From: Antitrichia curtipendula | Lineage: Eukaryota > Streptophyta > Bryopsida > Hypnales > Leucodontaceae | DNA: 64,000 bases | Direction: 5' to 3' | Assembly (NCBI GenBank): GCA_951230915.1 | Contig: OX579642.1 | Coordinates: 2,108,001 to 2,172,000 of the forward strand | Shown here: piece after piece, positions 48,659 to 61,017 of the stretch | Layout of the letters: the number at the start of each line of letters is the position of its first letter | How positions within the stretch are numbered: the first letter of the stretch is position 1 | The notes under the pieces: model-generated | The model's input: only the letters and a program-made list of their open reading frames with translations | Told to the model about the DNA's origin: nothing | The model's database searches: none | Program-made: the position numbers and the translations under genes

Positions 48659-48927
48659 CTTATGTTTATTTTTAATGAAGTGTCAAAGTGCCAATACAAA
48701 ATGTTTCAATGGTGTTCCCAATTTTGATAGAAAATATCACATTAGCACATATCACATGCCCCAGATTATGTTTTCATCCACAATTTGTCAATTTCATCCA
48801 AGATATTTTAAATTTAATTTGAAGTTTTCTTGTGAAAAACTTCATGAGTTGTTGTCATTTCTTAACCAAATTATTTTTCGGCTGGTGCAATCTGGCACCA
48901 CAATGCAAAAAAAACAGCCCTGCTGCA
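48659..48927. mobile_element. hAT-like MITE, degenerate copy
   Basis: TTTTTAATGAAGTGTCAAAG at the left and AAACAGCCCTG at the right match 33811-34119. The CAGGG left terminus is lost and no duplication is visible. Confidence 0.7.
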
Positions 48928-49379
48928 CACCCACAGTCGCACCTGCAGAAGCCACAAGCACACTGCAGCAGCATCATGGAAGACAACCCACATGAACGGC
49001 GCCTCCTTTCTGGCTGGGACTCATGGCCGGTTGCCAAACATCACGCCATTGAGGCTTGAAAGCAAGAGAAACGTGACCGAACCAATTCTCCGTGATAGAT
49101 CGCTCCAGAGTGGTCCTGGGGTTCCTCAGAATGCGCTCATGACGACCCTTCTTCGTTGTATAGTATACGACAGTCACGAGCGGTGTCTCATCACGCCGCT
49201 GCCATAGATCTCTTCGGGTCAATCAAAATGCTCACGGTCCATTCAATTCGTCCATCATATACCGGTAATAAGGAATGGGAGAACAAAATAAAGCTTTTCC
49301 TTTCGCCACAGTTATCAATTACGTACTCGAACGATCGAGTCTGATATATTAACCATGACGAACTTCATTTCCAAATGTG

Positions 49380-50710
49380 TTGGAAAAGCCGGAATCAAGT
49401 AAGTTGCAATACTTGTTTGCTCTCGACCACTCACCGAAAATTCGTAACATCGGCATCACATAGCTGAGGCATGAAACCCTGAGAGCATTGGGGTACTACT
49501 GTAAGAGTTGAAGAATGAGGATCTTGAAAAATAAAATTCCGAACCCGTGTTGATCACGTACCTAGCTCAACCCGGCCTCTCTTCAGTAATTTAGCAGTCT
49601 GGTCCGGCCATTCCTGAGGAGAACTAGCCTTCCAGGCGTTGTAGAAATGTACGTAATTCAGAGTTTAACAAGAGGATTTTTTTTTGCTGTGAATTCGCCC
49701 AGGGTTGAATTAAGCTGTTATGATCCCAAGTCCCAAAAATCACGAACTGTGGTAAGGCCATTCAAAGCTAGATAATATGTGGCGTACTAGCTCGAGGCAA
49801 AGCCAAACCGAAAACGTCAGTTTCGTTAAATTGGCGATATTCCATTCCATTCCTTTGGTGCGGTTCATGGCGCGCGGCCTGAGCCCAAAATCTGTACCTG
49901 TTCTAAGTTTGTGGCCTGAAATTAGACCTTCGTGAAGATACATTTCACAATCTTCGGCTGGTGGAACATCGCCAATTTAACGAAATGGACGTTCGAAGTT
50001 ATTGCCTGTGAACGTAGAAGCCCACCCTAGCTAAACTCGTGTGGAGGTAATTGCAGGGATCCGGAGGCACTACTGTAGTACTGACGCACATACGAACCAA
50101 CTTATTCCATGCAATCAAAATCTAGCTTGTTCCATACTTTGGAGCCAGCCTCGATCGCACTCTCGAAATTGAAAAGCTGTAGACCATCGTAATTAATGAT
50201 TCAGTTGATGGGTGCGACCCGGCTAGTGGCTTAAACTGAAGTCGATGAAATCGAACTCGATCAAGCAAGTCCTTCAGATTGGAGCGTACTCACCACGTTC
50301 TAATTAAAGCATGAATGATCCCGCCACTTGTTGAGTAAAGCAAGAGATTCGATGTCTCGATCCGCAAAGGACAGACACTATATAACCAGTTTTGCTTTAA
50401 TTTTCAGTCTAAGATCTCTCATAGAGCCTGGCATGCCCCAATTGATGTGAAGAACCGTAAGGTACGTAGAATGATGCTAAAGAAAGCTTTTGAGACCTTT
50501 CGGTACGTACTGTACAGCAATTTACGTTCAATTTTCTGCCACAGAAACTGCTGATCGAAATCTCGGGTGTGTAACTTCGCTGCATCCCAACCAAACTCTG
50601 GGGCTCCCAAGAATCTTACAGACAAGCTCTTGATACGGGAATGCGGCGTTTTGGGGGTGCTTCTGCCTCATGACAATGGGATCGAGGTGACGACTCCGTC
50701 ACTAACTTGA
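49380..50710 (-). other. Possible degenerate multi-exon gene on the minus strand, family unknown
   Basis: Balanced composition, unlike the flanking repeats. Read on the minus strand, several short protein-like open segments lie in order, some ending at good donors: one ending FPYQELV at a GTAAGA donor (about 50620); SLASFYVPYGSSHQLGHARL (50470-50410); LLLYSTSGGIIHALIRTW before GTGAGT (about 50295); NFESAIEAGSKVWNKLDFD (about 50120); FVKLAMFHQPKIVKCIF (about 49940); YNAWKASSPQEWPDQTAKLL (about 49590). Frames do not join cleanly and stops intervene. I do not recognise a family. It may be a decayed gene or coincidence. Confidence 0.25.
49813..49993. repeat. Inverted repeat, 24-bp arms, about 130-bp spacer
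   Basis: CAGTTTCGTTAAATTGGCGAT (starting 49817) and ATCGCCAATTTAACGAAATG (about 49968) pair with few mismatches, with CGTC/GACG extending outward. Confidence 0.8.
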
Positions 50711-50944
50711 AATCGTGGGGTGTGGTACTGTAGTGTGGGACAGAGCCAAACAATAAAAAACAATGGCGGACTCAAGACTCAAGAAACGGATTCAAGCTTT
50801 CAAAAGCGTATCCGACCATATAAGGGAGGCAACCCATTCCTGATCCTGATCAGACCCCCATTCTGTCAACGTAGGCTGTTCTCTTTCCGTGCAGGAAGAG
50901 ATGAAATAACAGTGATAAATTATGGACTACGTAATGGCAAAGCA

Positions 50945-51038
50945 AGTCAAGTTAATCAAGAATAATTGTTGGTTAGGACCTACCAAGCCGTGGGCAGTGA
51001 GGTTGGTATTGACCAACAATTATTCTTGATGACTTGGC
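50945..51038. repeat. Inverted repeat, about 30-bp arms
   Basis: TCAAGAATAATTGTTGGT pairs with ACCAACAATTATTCTTGA across a spacer of about 36 bp. Confidence 0.88.
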
Positions 51039-52169
51039 CTACTTTGCAATTACCGGATATAATGTCAATGTAGGAGAGTTGAGCCATTTGACTTTTTCGA
51101 TTGCTTAACCACTCAAAACATGCATGCCACAATGGTGAAATCCTCGTGCAATTAGATTATGTTAGGTGGACCTGCACTCACAAGTTAATATCAATTAGTG
51201 GTAGTAGAGATTTACCTCATTCAGATTTTTCTCACCACCAGACCAATGAAATTTCTACTTCATACCCACCATGTTGAAAATTTGCCTCAAGGGAAGCAGT
51301 GAGCATTATCAGTCTTAATATACCTCTCCTTAACCAATCGAAACATGCCACGACGACAAAACTTTCCTGCATTGACATTATGGCACAATTCCCGATGCAA
51401 TTGTGGCACATTATGATTGGCTGCAAGACTCTCAATATTGCAGCCAACTCTTGTTGGATTTTGCAACTAGCTTGCGGTTGGAAATAGAAAGGTCTATATG
51501 ACCAGTACGGGTCGAATAGAATCTTCAACTAAAAATTTCAAAGTCATTATATTTTGGGAAATAAAAATCTGAAAAATTATGGTAACTTTTCGAACTCTAC
51601 TTCTGCACATGGGGAAAATTTCCCTACTAAAGAAATTCCTGCCCCGTCCCACAGATACATGTAACCGCTTAAATGGTCAAAAATGTGTTGCTTCCCTTAT
51701 GTACGTTTGAGTCTCTAGTAGTGCAACAAGCCTCTTGTGGAAGTCCAGCCAAGGATGGATGTAAAAAAAAAAGACCCTTTATTTTAAGGTGTACTTATTT
51801 CATTGTTAACACCTCTCCTAGCTAATTTGGGGCCTCTGATCGCAAATATGAACTTAAAATTTCCAAAAAAAATGTTGTGTAGCAAATAAAAGGTTCATGC
51901 ATTTTTCCAAAGGGATAAAACAAGAACAAGAGGCTCGTTGCACTAAAGCAGTCTGCTCTAAAAGCGCCCATCTTCTCCAAACCGCTCCTATAATAAACTC
52001 TGAAATGGACATGAGGTTATCCTTAAATGGACTTCTTTAGCCATTGAGTGGATTAAGGACAAAGAGTTATTTATTGCAAGAGCCAATCAATCTCCTTGGT
52101 TTCCCCACATCTCTTTACAAGTTGCAAGGGAACGGATTTTGAGAGACCTATGGTCACAAATAGGTGCCT
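51039..52169. other. Intergenic, no gene recognised
   Basis: Blocks around 51060-51150 and 51330-51420 look distantly duplicated. A reversed fragment of the GAGGCCCCAAATTAG element lies at about 51780-51900. No coding signal. Confidence 0.4.
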
Positions 52170-52358
52170 ACAACAATAATCTTTGAAAATTCCTAACTTA
52201 TTCTACAAATGTCTGAAAAATATGAAACGACTTGGGTTAGATGCCAATTCCACCATTTTTCCTATGAAAATTTACTGAAAATTGGTTTGAGGAGTTTAGC
52301 TTCCCCGAAATAGGCGACCAGTTCTTAAATGGTCGCTTTAAGAGCAGACTACCTTACC
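52170..52358. mobile_element. TAAGGTAGG-type MITE, left-truncated
   Basis: Contains AATATGAAACGACTTGGGTT and GAGTTTAGCTTCCCC of the family and ends GCAGACTACCTTAC; the opposite terminus is not found. Confidence 0.7.
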
Positions 52359-52817
52359 ATAGACTCGGCCCTCACGTACCGGTAAACAACACGAGCAGAT
52401 TACTAAACGAACGTAAACGCTGAAAGTACACTCTCATGCTGTGTATATACAGTATATTTTTCCTGTGAGGCAGATGGCATGACCTGACTGGACATTGAAT
52501 TTAGCGGCCCAAGTTGAGTCCCTGCAATGGAGGCTTTTGACGATGTCATGAAGCACCAACCACTTACACGCGGCACCTGCCCCCATTTCAACTTACAGAA
52601 AAGTCGACCCTCCGATAAGTGAAGTTATTTTATTATACATAAAAAATAGAATCCAAAGCTCTGTCGCCCCCCCTCCTCCGAATATTTAATATTCTAGCAT
52701 GTACGCAGAAAACTCGCCACCTGTAGGGACACAACAGCCTCGAAAGTCTCCCCAAAGGCTCACAGGAAAGTCAGCCAGCAAACAACCAAGAGAGTGAGAC
52801 GGACGGAGTTTTAACTC
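52359..52817. other. Intergenic, no gene recognised
   Basis: Short non-repetitive spacer of mixed composition with 62-codon chance ORFs. Confidence 0.4.
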
Positions 52818-53790
52818 TTAACCCCTCCCCGCCGAAGCTCTAACCCTGTCAAAAAACAACCTTGCTTTTCAAGTGTTATAAAACTAAATGTGAGTAAGGT
52901 ATAAAAATCTCAACCGTACAATATTATAGTGTGCATGTTGTAGATGGTGTAAGTAAAATTTGGGGTCATTTGACCGTATAGATTGAAAGATTATAATGTT
53001 TTAGTGTTGAAAAAAGATGCTCAAATTTTCCTAAAAACACATTTCGAGGTGGAATTCGATTTCTAAACCTACTCAAATGAAAAAACTTTAAACTACAAGG
53101 TGATTCTAAACCAAAAGACAAACACTTTGGTGGAAAAAAAAAACACATTTAATTGACTCGTTGCATTTGCAAAGTTGTTTTGAAATGTCAAAAAACAGTG
53201 AAAAAAGTAGCAAAAAAACACATCTACAGCTGAACCTACCTCTGCTAAAATGCTTCTCAGTCAATCATATCTTCTTGTATTGATATGAAATTTTTACCAC
53301 AAGAACTAGACTAGTATGTGAAACTTTTCCAACAAAAAGTATTGAAAAAAACTCCTGTATGAAGAAGTTATAAGCCACCAAAGTTCACTGTAATACAAAA
53401 ATGTCTAGATTTTGAACTTCGAATTGCTCCCAAGCATTCAAAACAACTTGGGTTGACATGAAAATTTAACCACAATAACTAGACTCAAAGGGGACCATAA
53501 CACAACAAATTTTATTGAAAACGAACATTGGATGAAGGAGATACAAGCCCCCGAAGTTGCAGCCTTCAAATGCAGTTTGGTGAATTCAAATTGAACCTAT
53601 GAACTTCGATTGGCTTTCAAGAAATCAATAAACCTCGCATTGATCTGAAAATTCTGCCACATAAACTAGAAGAGAGAGAGCGCAACTTCACCAACAAGTT
53701 TTATTGAGTTTGGACATCGGATGCAAAACTTACAGCACTTTGAATTTTCTGTGAGGACACTTTTCGTCCCCTCCGGCGATGAGGGGTTAA
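52818..53790. mobile_element. Family F TTAA element, reversed (973 bp)
   Basis: Left end TTAACCCCTCCCCGCC; right end GGCGATGAGGGGTTAA preceded by the palindrome GAGGACACTTTTCGTCCCCTC-like. The interior is the reverse complement of 13564-14543. Confidence 0.85.
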
Positions 53791-54229
53791 ACGTCCAGAG
53801 GCGGACGTTTTGCGGCTGATGAATGACAAGAGATGATCTCCTGTGTAGGACAGAAGTGCAACTATTCATCCTCCAAATTTTATGGGAAAAGGGAAGATCA
53901 TCTACAGTATGATAATTCAGCAATGGAATTCCGTTTTCATTTGTTATAAAATTATAAAATTATAAAATTATAAAAAAAAAGAAAAAGGGTATGATATTCA
54001 GCAATTTTTTTTCTCTCTCTCAGGAGGGCCAAGCTGTACGAAAAGTAACCATCCGTGCAGTTGTGGCAAGCCACACTTGTTTGACTCCAAACCCTGAGTG
54101 CACTTTCCCTCACGGCATCACTGGTTTGGTTCCACCACGCGGTTCATCACCGGTGGCTAAGTTCAATGATAGACGGTGGAAGTTGGAAGTTGGGGTGGGT
54201 GGAGGGGGGAAAAAAAAACGGTTTGCATT
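53791..54229. other. Intergenic, no gene recognised
   Basis: Includes a short (AAAATTAT)n run at 53945-53970 and a (TC)n patch at 54012-54022. Confidence 0.4.
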
Positions 54230-54728
54230 TTGAAAACAAAGGATACAAAATCGGAAAAGGAAATTGGTGTTGTGGAGCCACCCATAATCGATCAAACAAG
54301 AAAATTGTGGACGTGATTGTGGGAGCAATGCAAGGCGAAGCGAATGTTTTTGGAAGTGCAGAGTTAGAAATGATGAGGATTGTCGAAATTTGGTAATTTT
54401 ATTGCTTGAATTGGAATTATTGTGAATTTTGGAAGTCGGAAGTTGGTCTCGACTTGTGTCCAATGTAAAGAGTCTTCTAATTCTGGTCATTCAAGTAACT
54501 ACGTTCTCGCTTATTATTTCCTACTTTCTTGCTCACTACTTCGGGACATGTGTCATGACTTTACTAGTCCCAACTTTGAAAAGGAAAAATAAACAAAAAA
54601 AACACTCCAAGCTTTGGTTGGAAATTTGTTTTAGCCTTGGTTGGAAATTTGTTCCAACCTTGGTTGGAAATAAATGCACCCTACAAGTTGGGTATGAGGC
54701 TCTGGTAAGGGATGGATGGTCCTACCTT
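54230..54728. mobile_element. Dispersed repeat of the GGTAATTTTA.GCTTGAATTG family
   Basis: Shares CCCATAATCGATCAAA, TGTGAATTTTGGAAGTC and TACTAGTCCCAACTTTGAAA with 20290-20952 and 60377-60782. It ends GGTCCTACCTTAG at about 54727. Left border approximate. It contains a TTGGTTGGAAATTTGTT duplication at 54617-54655. Confidence 0.6.
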
Positions 54729-55832
54729 AGTTCTAGAAATCAACCAATGCCCTCCAAAAATTGGAAGATATTTTATTCACCTCCTTTCAACACTTGGGAG
54801 ATATCAATTGCCATGGAATTATTGGTTGATACCCAAGCAAAGTGAGACTCATACCCGAGATGGGGAGGATATCATGGAGGAGGGTATCCTTTATAGTTGG
54901 GTGAATTAGGGTTCCTTATATGTCGTTGCCTCTGGCAAGCTCCTACAATCCTGCCTATGCCGTTGCTCGTTGTCATTGATTCAACTCTTGCTATTTATGA
55001 TTGTCCAATCTTGCTTTGTGGCTTTTGTTCTTGTTGATGTTGTGTTGTTGGTCTATTGCTCTTGTTCTAGTTGAGTGTCAATGTTGTTGTGAAGACATTT
55101 CTACTTATGTATTGATGTCGTGTTCATTCTTGTTGGTGATTGGTCATGTTGCAATGCTCAAGTGTTGTTGCAAATTGCCAAGACTTAAGAGCTCTGGAGT
55201 CTAGAGTCTTTTTAACTCCTATAAGTCTCAACAAATAATTTTTGACCTTTTTCGGGGGGGGAAAAGTTCTAATTTTTTTTATAGTTGAAATGTAGAGGAA
55301 CATGCATGATATGCTATTTAGGTTGGATCTAGTGGAGACTTGGTGGACATGTTGCATGGATCTACTTCCTCTTCATCCATTAGTCCATCACAATTTCTAA
55401 CAAAGAATCCAATGACACTGAAAAGCCAATCTAGACTAAAAAGATTCTTAATATGATTTGTATTTTTGGTTCAATTGTGACTTGGAGAGAGTTGTTTGTG
55501 AAACTTGTAAGGAATGTATAGATAAATTTGCATATACCACTAATTAATGATTCCACAAATATTAAGATTTTAGCATTACAAAATCATAGTAAAACTATAA
55601 AATACATAAAATTGACTTGGGCTAAGCTTGAATATTAAAAAACTTTACAAAATTTTGCTCAAGCTATAAATGATGATTGTAATGAAGCAATACAATCCCT
55701 ACTTCATGAAAAACAAAACTCTTCCTTTTCACAAGTTTCAAAATTTGTAAAATCTTCTATTTTCTAACAAAGCTTAGGCCATCACTAAAAAACATTATCA
55801 TAATGAAAAAACTTGTATTGAAATGGTCTTTG
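54729..55832. other. Intergenic, no gene recognised
   Basis: 54960-55210 is T- and G-rich with a 67-codon hydrophobic frame lacking family motifs; the rest is AT-rich. Confidence 0.4.
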
Positions 55833-56064
55833 CACTACAAGAGAAAGGGGTGTTTTAAGTATAGTCCTAGAGATAACATTTTAAGTAATGACCTTTTTAG
55901 GAGATTTTTAGTAATAATTTACAAGATATTAGTGTCTTTCTAGTAAAATTTTACTAGAAAGACACTAATATCTTGTAAATTATTACTAAAAATCTCCTAA
56001 AAAGGTCATTACTTAAAATGTTATCTCTAGGACTATACTTAAAACACCCCTTTCTCTTGTAGTG
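55833..56064. mobile_element. Perfect 232-bp palindrome, CACTA-type foldback MITE
   Basis: Starts CACTACAAGAGAAAGGGG and ends with its exact reverse complement CCCCTTTCTCTTGTAGTG. The two 116-bp arms show no mismatch by eye and meet at TAAAATTTTA. Flanked by a 3-bp duplication TTG (55830-55832, 56065-56067). CACTA termini and a 3-bp duplication point to the En/Spm superfamily. Confidence 0.96.
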
Positions 56065-56375
56065 TTGGTCTCTTTTGAATCATTCAAAAGAATGTTTTGA
56101 ATAGAGTTAAAGATTCTAAGTTCTTTGGCCTAATGATTGATGGTCAAGTCTATTGATATTTTTGTTCAAAGGCACCTTGTAATTGAACAATATTTGGGTA
56201 CAAAGGTGAAAGAAGTTTGGTTGCCACCAACCTTTTGAGTAACAAAAATTTATATTGTCAACAAACTTTTTTCAAAACTACAATGCAGAGCAACACAACT
56301 AATGCATGTGCCCTTCTTTTTTACGTCAATTCATTGAAACCATGACCTCCTTTACCTTTGTACCCAAATGTTGAC

Positions 56376-57306
56376 TTAACCCCTAAAGTCCCAACTGTCC
56401 CCTCGGGGGACAAAATGGATTTTGGGCAGGCTCCTATGATCTCAATATTTTTTGTGATTTTCTGAATTTTTTTTGTGAAGATAGAGAATCACATTAGCTT
56501 TCCGAAAATGTAATATTTATTTCAATTGGTGCCCGGGAGCAAAAGTTATGGCACGAAACCCCCAAATTTTAGTTCGGTGGGCAGAAAAAAATCCTCAAAA
56601 AACTTTAAATTAAAAATTTTAAAAATTTGTTTCATATAGATTTTATTTTTATTTACATGGGAAGCTTTGATTCATTCCATTTGGATTTGTTATGCAAAAG
56701 TTATGGTCAATCTTATTTTGTGGGCAGTTAGAGCATCTTTTTGAAAAAATAACTTGTCAGACTCATTTCTGAACTCAATTTTAACAATTTAAAAAAAAAA
56801 AGTTTCACAATGTCAAGATTTCTTGCTAGAACAATCTCACCGTTGAGATTAGTATATTTCAATTCTATCTTAGAGCTATTAATGATTTAATTTTTCCTTC
56901 AATCTTGAACCTACTTCTACTTAACAATTTTTTAATGAGTGAAAACTAAGTGTTTCTTCTTTAATTTATTTTTTCTAGATTCTCAACTCAATTCTTCATT
57001 ATAAAAAATTAGAATTTCAAAATCATTAGAGCAAAAAATTTAAGTTAAAAAGGTTCAAAGCCAAAAAATGTAGTTGAGCAAGGTACAAAAAAATTAGATT
57101 CCTTCACTTTAAATGCAAATATCTTGCAATCTACATGGTCAAAATTTCTGAAATTTTTTCCACACATTCTTACACTAGTCTAGTACAAGATCCTACGGTT
57201 AAATATGCAAAATAAACATTAAGTTTGTTTTTTTGCTCTTTGCTCTAGACATGACAGTTTTGAGTGTTTTTTGATGGAAAAATGACCTTGGGACTTTAGG
57301 GGTTAA
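56376..57306. mobile_element. TTAA-bounded element, family G, full copy (931 bp)
   Basis: Left end TTAACCCCTAAAGTCCCAAC then the palindrome TGTCCCCTCGGGGGACA (about 56396-56412); right end CTTGGGACTTTAGGGGTTAA. Reference copy for this family; no transposase ORF. Confidence 0.92.
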
Positions 57307-59830
57307 TGAAGATTCAAGGTTTTAATTTCAAAGTACATTTTACTAGCTCAAATGAAGACTTGTTTTATATTGAGGTTTGTTGAAGATGAATATTTTTTTT
57401 TAAGCCTAAAGTTCTTGAAGTCAAGCAAAGAAAAAACACCTTAGCAAGAACTTGCCAATGATGGTTTGGATGTATGGACAAAAGTATCTCACACTTAAAT
57501 CTTTTTCCTACTATGGAGCCATTTTCAAATGGAAACTTGCCTTATTTTAGGTATGTTGAAGATGAGCATTGTTTTTTAAACCTGAAGTTCTTAAAATCAA
57601 GCCTAAGAAAAAAAACTTATCAAGAACTTTCCACTGATGTTTTGGATGTATAAACAAAAAAATTTCACACAAGACATTTTTCTAGTGGGTAGTTGCAAGA
57701 AACACTTGCCATTTTTGGCTCAAAATGGCATGAGTATTGGAATATTTTGATTTTTGAAAAAACAAATTAATGAAATAAAATATGAATAGTTTGTAAAGTA
57801 TTCAAAATAATATATGTTTGAAAATTCAAGCCTAGAAAATTTTATCTCTAAAAATTATTCAATAAAAAAGAATGGTGGAAAATGCAAGAAAATAGATGCT
57901 TTGGAATTTGATTTTTAGAAACTAGTAAAAGAATTCAAAAAATAAAAATAAAATAGTACATTTTTTATAACTTGAAGATGCTTCTTCTCAAACATTTGTA
58001 TCTTTGGGGAAAAAAATTGTGTTCTCTGCATGTGCACAAAGATAGTGCATTTTGAGCATATGTGGAAGGTGGATATTTTATTATGTTTATGAAATCTCTT
58101 TGTAGGCTTATTTACTTTTGTAGAAGTCTTTATATCCCACTTTTGACCTTCAAATTTGCATTTTTGGGTTGGAAACAATACTACTCCCTCTTCCAAAATG
58201 GCCAAGGTAAACATCCAATTGGAGGAGGTTTAAAAACATTAAACTAATTTTAAAATATTGAAAAAAAACTACTCAATGTCTACAACTACTACATGTACCT
58301 TCATTTCAAATTTCATAGAAAATGAACATACAATACAAAAGTTATGAGGAAAAAAACACTTGTCTAAGACCAACGGCACAAAAAAAAAGGACAAGTGTTT
58401 CTTGCAACGACCCTACTATGACTATAACTATGACTATGACTATGAGGCCATTTAAGCATGGAAAGAAGGTTTAGCACATGGCCGATATGGAGATGCTTAG
58501 TTATTAAGGCTCTAGTATCTTTGGACAATTTCATATTGGCCATGGCCTTCATAGAAGTATTGTCTATTTTGATGTATTTAGTTTTTGTAGTGCTAAGTAG
58601 GTTTGTTAATTATCTAACAACTTTTGAATCCCTGACCAATTATGGGAGGGCATTTTTATATTGGAAGGAAGTAAAAATGGACAATACATCCATAAGGGCC
58701 ATAGACAATTGATGTTGAGAATTTTGCACCCCACCTTGTGTAATCCTATTCATGTTAAAAAATCATCACAAATTCATGGGTAAAAATATTCCTTCCTTTC
58801 AAAAATTTATAATCATGTATATTAATTTTGTAATTAACGCAACTAATAGAACATATCAACCAATTTACATAGCCAAAGCTAGAGTATATAAAACAACAAC
58901 TTAGCCTATAGGATATGGGAAATTCATTGAGAAATTGAGTTCAATGTGTACAAACATAAAAATGAAGAAAAATGAAAAAAAAAGAAAAAGAAAAAATCCT
59001 TCAAAAATGAATATTTTATTCAATATAAATATGGATTTTTCATTTGGATCCATTCTAGTCGCATAGACTCACCTATTACGGTTGGCTTTAGTACTTCTTC
59101 TTAAGTAAAGAAAGAAGAAAGATGAATGGATTAGAAGATACAAACAAAAAATCTTTTTTAATGAACAATGCATTCAATTGTTGCCCACAATAGATTACCT
59201 TATACAACCATCATAGGGGGGCATTTGAAATAGGTAATTCTACCTTAGCTAAAAGTTTTTAGCCAAGGAAAAATTTGTAGACAAATTATACTAAACTTAT
59301 AAAGAAAATACTATTGCAATGTGCTTGCTCTAGAATACAAGGTGGGTTGCAAAATTGTTGACCTACAACCTACATTTTTCTGGCAGGTGGGAGAGAACTA
59401 GAGATCAAAATGCAAAATGCCTTTGAGAGGGCTGATTGATGTGTAAGAGCGTGTTGCCATTACCCGCCTGGAGGTTCAATTTCGGTCCGTTCTAAGTAGT
59501 CTCCATTAAAAAAAAATCTCTTGCTAACGGTCGGCTGGTCCTTTAGCATAACTGGAAAATAAAATCTTGAAAGGACTGGAGGGTCGACTAGAGGGCCCCA
59601 TTCCAAGAAAAAACAAAACAAAGTTGAAAGCCAAAAGTATGCTTAATCAGACATTCCGTGATTTTTAGGTGTTATTTGTGGTGCTTAATCTGGCAATTTG
59701 AGGCAATTTAAGATTTTCTTACGGGCACAATGGAGACCGGCCAAGGTAATGAAAAGTCCACGTAAAGGGTCCAGTCTACCTCTAATATTGGGTCCTTTGA
59801 TGGCCTAATGGCAACTGGCCCTATGTTGAG
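57307..59830. other. AT-rich intergenic DNA, no gene recognised
   Basis: 57330-57460 and 57500-57630 look like a diverged direct duplication (GAGCATTGTTTTTTAA / GAATATTTTTTTTTAA, CTTGAAGTCAAGC). A (CTATGA)n microsatellite lies at 58413-58444. No coding signal. Confidence 0.5.
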
Positions 59831-60833
59831 TTAATCCCTAAATGTCCTAGGTACCAAATTTTAGTGTCAACATTACTTTGAAGTTAAATAAAACCTAACA
59901 AAGTTATTATTTTTAGTACTAGTTTATATTTTTGAAAATGATTGATTATGATTTTCATTTAAAGATTTTGTACAGTCTTAGGTTATTATAGTGTTGAGGG
60001 CTCTTGGAAATGAATCTCAAATACATTAGATCTTGGAGAAAAAATCACATTATAAATTAATTTTAAGAAATTGTAGAGTGGATTTTGAGAAGCTGTAAAT
60101 CGATTGGAGTTATGCATGTTATGCCCTTTAACCTCATATTATTTTGGTGACCAACTTTTTAGATTTGACATGTGAAAAGAGGATTGAAAGATTTCAAATC
60201 ACTTTCGCAGTTTTTACACCCTCATGATGAAACATCATAATCTTTCAATCCATAACTGTTGTTGTTGTGTTTTCTTTTCCTATGTGAACTCTAACAAGTC
60301 TAGTTTGAATTTGTATGATTACAACTTAAAGAAATTTGATATAACTTATCAAAATGTTGGCTTTTTGTTCAATTTAAGGTAGAGCTACTTATTACCAACC
60401 ATCACCCCATTGACAGTCAGTAAGGTGGCAAGAAATGCAGTAGAGTTTGGAACTAATTTCTAAACATGAGTTATTGATTTCCGACTATCAACTCCTCCAT
60501 TCTTTCCATGACAAATGTGCTTGTTTTGGAGTGCCAAAGTGAACAAGAAGCAGTCTTTTAAATGAGCGGTTTTGGAATAGCCTACACACTGAACATGGGG
60601 CTAGACCAACTTTTGCCTTCCAAAATTCATAGTAATTTCAGTTTGAGTGATAAAATAACCAAATTTTGACAATCCCACCTCATTTCTATCTTTGCGCCTA
60701 AGAAAATATTTCCTCTTTGCCTTCATGTACTGCACATCATGTCCCCAGTTGTTTATTTGGTCGATTATGGGTGGTTTTACTGTAGAGCAAATTCCTAGAA
60801 GCTCAAAAAAGGCCTTGCGCATTGAGGGGTTAA
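59831..60833. mobile_element. Family E TTAA element (1003 bp) carrying a nested element
   Basis: Left end TTAATCCCTAAATGTCC, right end CGCATTGAGGGGTTAA. The outer parts follow 17312-17971; the inner 60377-60782 is foreign. Confidence 0.88.
60377..60782. mobile_element. Nested AGGTAG-ended element, TA duplicated
   Basis: Flanked by TA at 60375-60376 and 60783-60784, where the related element 17312-17971 has an uninterrupted CAATATAGAGC. The interior is the reverse complement of the 20290/54230 repeat family. Confidence 0.82.
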
Positions 60834-61017
60834 GTTTCCACATGCCAAGTTATGATTCGGTAGCACATAGAAAAAAACAAAAACAAAAACAAACCCTTCT
60901 ATTTGAGCTTCACAGGAAGGTGAGTTGAAGGTAAAATCAATCATTGCCGGAATCATACACTGACATCTGCATACAACACAACCCCCACATACTGATCTTT
61001 AGTCTACAGCGTTCCCG

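Noticed and set aside
48516..48995. 159-codon ORF
   Set aside because: Its second half lies in a hAT-like MITE; no family motif.
55001..55204. Hydrophobic, Cys-rich 67-codon ORF
   Set aside because: T- and G-rich composition explains the Leu/Val/Cys content; no conserved motif.
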